From positions 1 through 20,252 of the IMG/VR virus record IMGVR_UViG_3300044846_003501: 20,252 bases of DNA; one strand, given 5' to 3'. Shown in pieces: positions 18,748 through 20,252 of the stretch. Source of the stretch: a virus. The position numbers were made by a program, and so were the translations under genes. The notes under the pieces are model-generated. The model did not search any database. It worked only from the letters and a program-made list of their open reading frames with translations, and was not told the DNA's origin. The first letter of the stretch is position 1. Every line of letters starts with the position of its first letter.

Positions 18748-20252
18748 TTAAGGATTAACGAGGACGAGCGCGTAATACGTTGTTCCACCCACAACGAAAG
18801 ACGACGTGGTATAAGGGCCAGCCCAATATCCGAAATGCCTTACATACAAATACCCGTCATCTGGACAATCGGGGATTCCAGAAACAGCGGCGGTTGTTTG
18901 CGTCGTATTATCTGGGAATGTAATCCCATAAGCAAATACGTTCATACTACTTCCAACATTATCCTGAACCCTTAAATAATTTGGAGCAATCGAACTGATA
19001 AATCCAGTACCATCAGTTAGCGTTGCAACGGTTGGGTTATCATTAAAAACAAACGGAGGAGAGGCCGTGGTCTGGGTCGTGCCGTCTCCAAACATGATCC
19101 CGTTAGTGTCAACCTTCAGCGCGGCGGTCGCATCCGGGGCGACGCCGATGCCGACCTTGCCGAACTGATCTACGACAAAAGCCGTAGCGTCAGGGGTCGT
19201 GCTGTCTTCGACTTGGATGGCGTTACCTGTTCCAAGTTGAGTCAAAGCGGCATTAACAGTCCCAACAGTTGTCTGAATGATTTGCGGAGCGGTGTAGGTG
19301 TTGGAAGTGTTCGTGTTGGCTACGGCTTTTGCAGTTCCGTTCACATCCCGGTAGTTGATGTTGGTAGCAATCCAAATGTCGCCAGCGATAGTAGAGGAGG
19401 GGGCGGTAGCCTGCGGAGCAATATTTAAGGCGGCGGTCGTAGCCGTAACGGTCGTGTTGACCTTGCCAGTGAACGTAGCCCCAGAGAGGTTCGCCTTACC
19501 AGCGGCGGAAGCGATGGTGAAGTAGGTCGATGCCGCCGTCGTCGTTTCGAGCTTTCCGTTGAGCGCGGTGGCTAAATCCGTCTGGTTTCCGAGGACTCCA
19601 GTAATGTCACCCCAGACGATAGAAGCCGCTGGAACCGTACCGCCGACGTTGACCGTCCACACGGCAAACGTGCCTGTGCCGGTGTGCGTTTGCACGTCCA
19701 CGGTCATCACGCCAGTCCCAGAGTCGTAGGTCAGCACTTGCGCGTGCATGTGTTTGCTCGCATCGTATGCAATTACCACATCCTGCTGCGGAGTGTAGGA
19801 CAAGCCCGTGCCGACCGTCAGCGTCTTGTTGGCGTTGTCGATGGCCAGGCTGGTCGTCGAGGTCGTCAGGTAGCGGTCGCCTGGGATGACCACATCCCAA
19901 GCCGCATTCTTCCGGGCATACTGCGATCCGTCCGAGGGGGCGTCATTGACTACGGCCAGAGAGCCTAGGCCAGAGATGTCGGTATTGTCGAGGGTCACCA
20001 CGCCGACCTTTCCTGCGACCGATGTGACGGGGGCAGAGGTCAAATACCCCTGAGCCTTGACGAAGGCCGTGGTGGCGATGCTGGTACTGTTGTCCGAGGT
20101 GGCAGGCGTGGGAGCGCTTGGGTTGCCGGTCAGCGCTGCGTTGTCGAACAAGATTTCAGCTCCAGGGTAAGCCACCGTCTGCTTGGATATTCCACCATGC
20201 CAAAACGTAATGCCGTCCCCTTGGATCGTCATAGTCTTTGCAGTTGAGCCTG
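18748..20252 (-). CDS. Tail fibre protein (5' end beyond window)
   Basis: At least 500 residues, with no stop between ATG 20232 and the window edge, so the true start probably lies outside. Low-complexity Thr/Ala/Gly/Asn sequence with features of receptor-binding fibres: TSIATTAFVKAQGYL, SVAGKVGVVTLDNTDISGLG, GDITGVLGNQTDLATALNGK, FGKVGIGVAPDATAALKVD and two copies of GI-F-D-TTQTTA (near 18889-18930 and 19061-19102 on the DNA). The end (GYLYVRHFGYWAGPYTTSSFVVGGTTYYALVLVNP) is aromatic-rich, as in a tip domain. No S74 autoprotease is seen. It is the first gene of the minus-strand late block in this window. Confidence 0.82.
   Translation of the reverse strand, partial: GSTAKTMTIQGDGITFWHGGISKQTVAYPGAEILFDNAALTGNPSAPTPATSDNSTSIATTAFVKAQGYLTSAPVTSVAGKVGVVTLDNTDISGLGSLAVVNDAPSDGSQYARKNAAWDVVIPGDRYLTTSTTSLAIDNANKTLTVGTGLSYTPQQDVVIAYDASKHMHAQVLTYDSGTGVMTVDVQTHTGTGTFAVWTVNVGGTVPAASIVWGDITGVLGNQTDLATALNGKLETTTAASTYFTIASAAGKANLSGATFTGKVNTTVTATTAALNIAPQATAPSSTIAGDIWIATNINYRDVNGTAKAVANTNTSNTYTAPQIIQTTVGTVNAALTQLGTGNAIQVEDSTTPDATAFVVDQFGKVGIGVAPDATAALKVDTNGIMFGDGTTQTTASPPFVFNDNPTVATLTDGTGFISSIAPNYLRVQDNVGSSMNVFAYGITFPDNTTQTTAAVSGIPDCPDDGYLYVRHFGYWAGPYTTSSFVVGGTTYYALVLVNP

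Noticed and set aside
1-20252. tRNA or rRNA genes
   Set aside because: No cloverleaf-like sequence with a TTCGA-type T-arm and matching acceptor stem was found by eye, and no rRNA core motifs. A covariance-model scan would settle this.

Overview
The window looks like part of a double-stranded DNA tailed-phage genome (or prophage) with a compositionally foreign block at its left end. No rRNA, tRNA, CRISPR array or insertion sequence was seen. Almost no gene in either part has a Shine-Dalgarno sequence, which points to a host that rarely uses one. The host cannot be named from this window alone.

Region A (1-4040, + strand) is a cassette of about ten small genes, nearly all unrecognised. All stop with TAA. 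They sit behind pyrimidine-rich, non-Shine-Dalgarno leaders or are coupled through identical 8-base ATGGATAA overlaps. The block ends at a clear hairpin-plus-T-run terminator at 3682-3710. It holds eight copies of the palindrome GCGATCGC plus four GCGATCGT, the HIP1-type element typical of cyanobacterial DNA. I found no CGATCG core in the remaining 16 kb. The one protein I could place resembles a phage/plasmid family with a Cys-rich centre (DUF7227/Gp88-like).

Region B (4041-4541) is non-coding and AT-rich, with several perfect inverted repeats, phased T-tracts and G/C-tract hairpins. It is a candidate replication origin or control region. An 11-base motif, CCCATAACCCA, is tandemly duplicated here and recurs upstream of genes near 8.14 and 8.71 kb.

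Region C (4542-8618, + strand) is an early unit: a lysozyme-like muramidase, a RuvC-like resolvase, a RecT-like annealing protein, a RecE/exonuclease VIII-like nuclease, an SSB-like protein ending in IPF, and several small membrane or coiled-coil proteins. A GAAA-tetraloop terminator closes it at 8640-8666. Region D (8729-16815, + strand) continues with an SF2 helicase, a deoxynucleoside monophosphate kinase, many overlapping small genes, two short C5-cytosine methyltransferases, a calcineurin-like phosphoesterase, and a large protein joining an AEP-type primase to a RecA/RepA-like ATPase. Together C and D encode replication, recombination and DNA modification.

Region E (16812-20252, - strand) is a late block read toward D: a tail fibre protein open at the right edge, a 40-aa membrane protein, a lipoprotein with C-terminal membrane segments (spanin-like), an HExxH metallopeptidase, a 55-aa membrane protein, a holin-like protein and another membrane protein. 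The stop codons of D and E interlock in a CCTAGG palindrome at 16811-16816.
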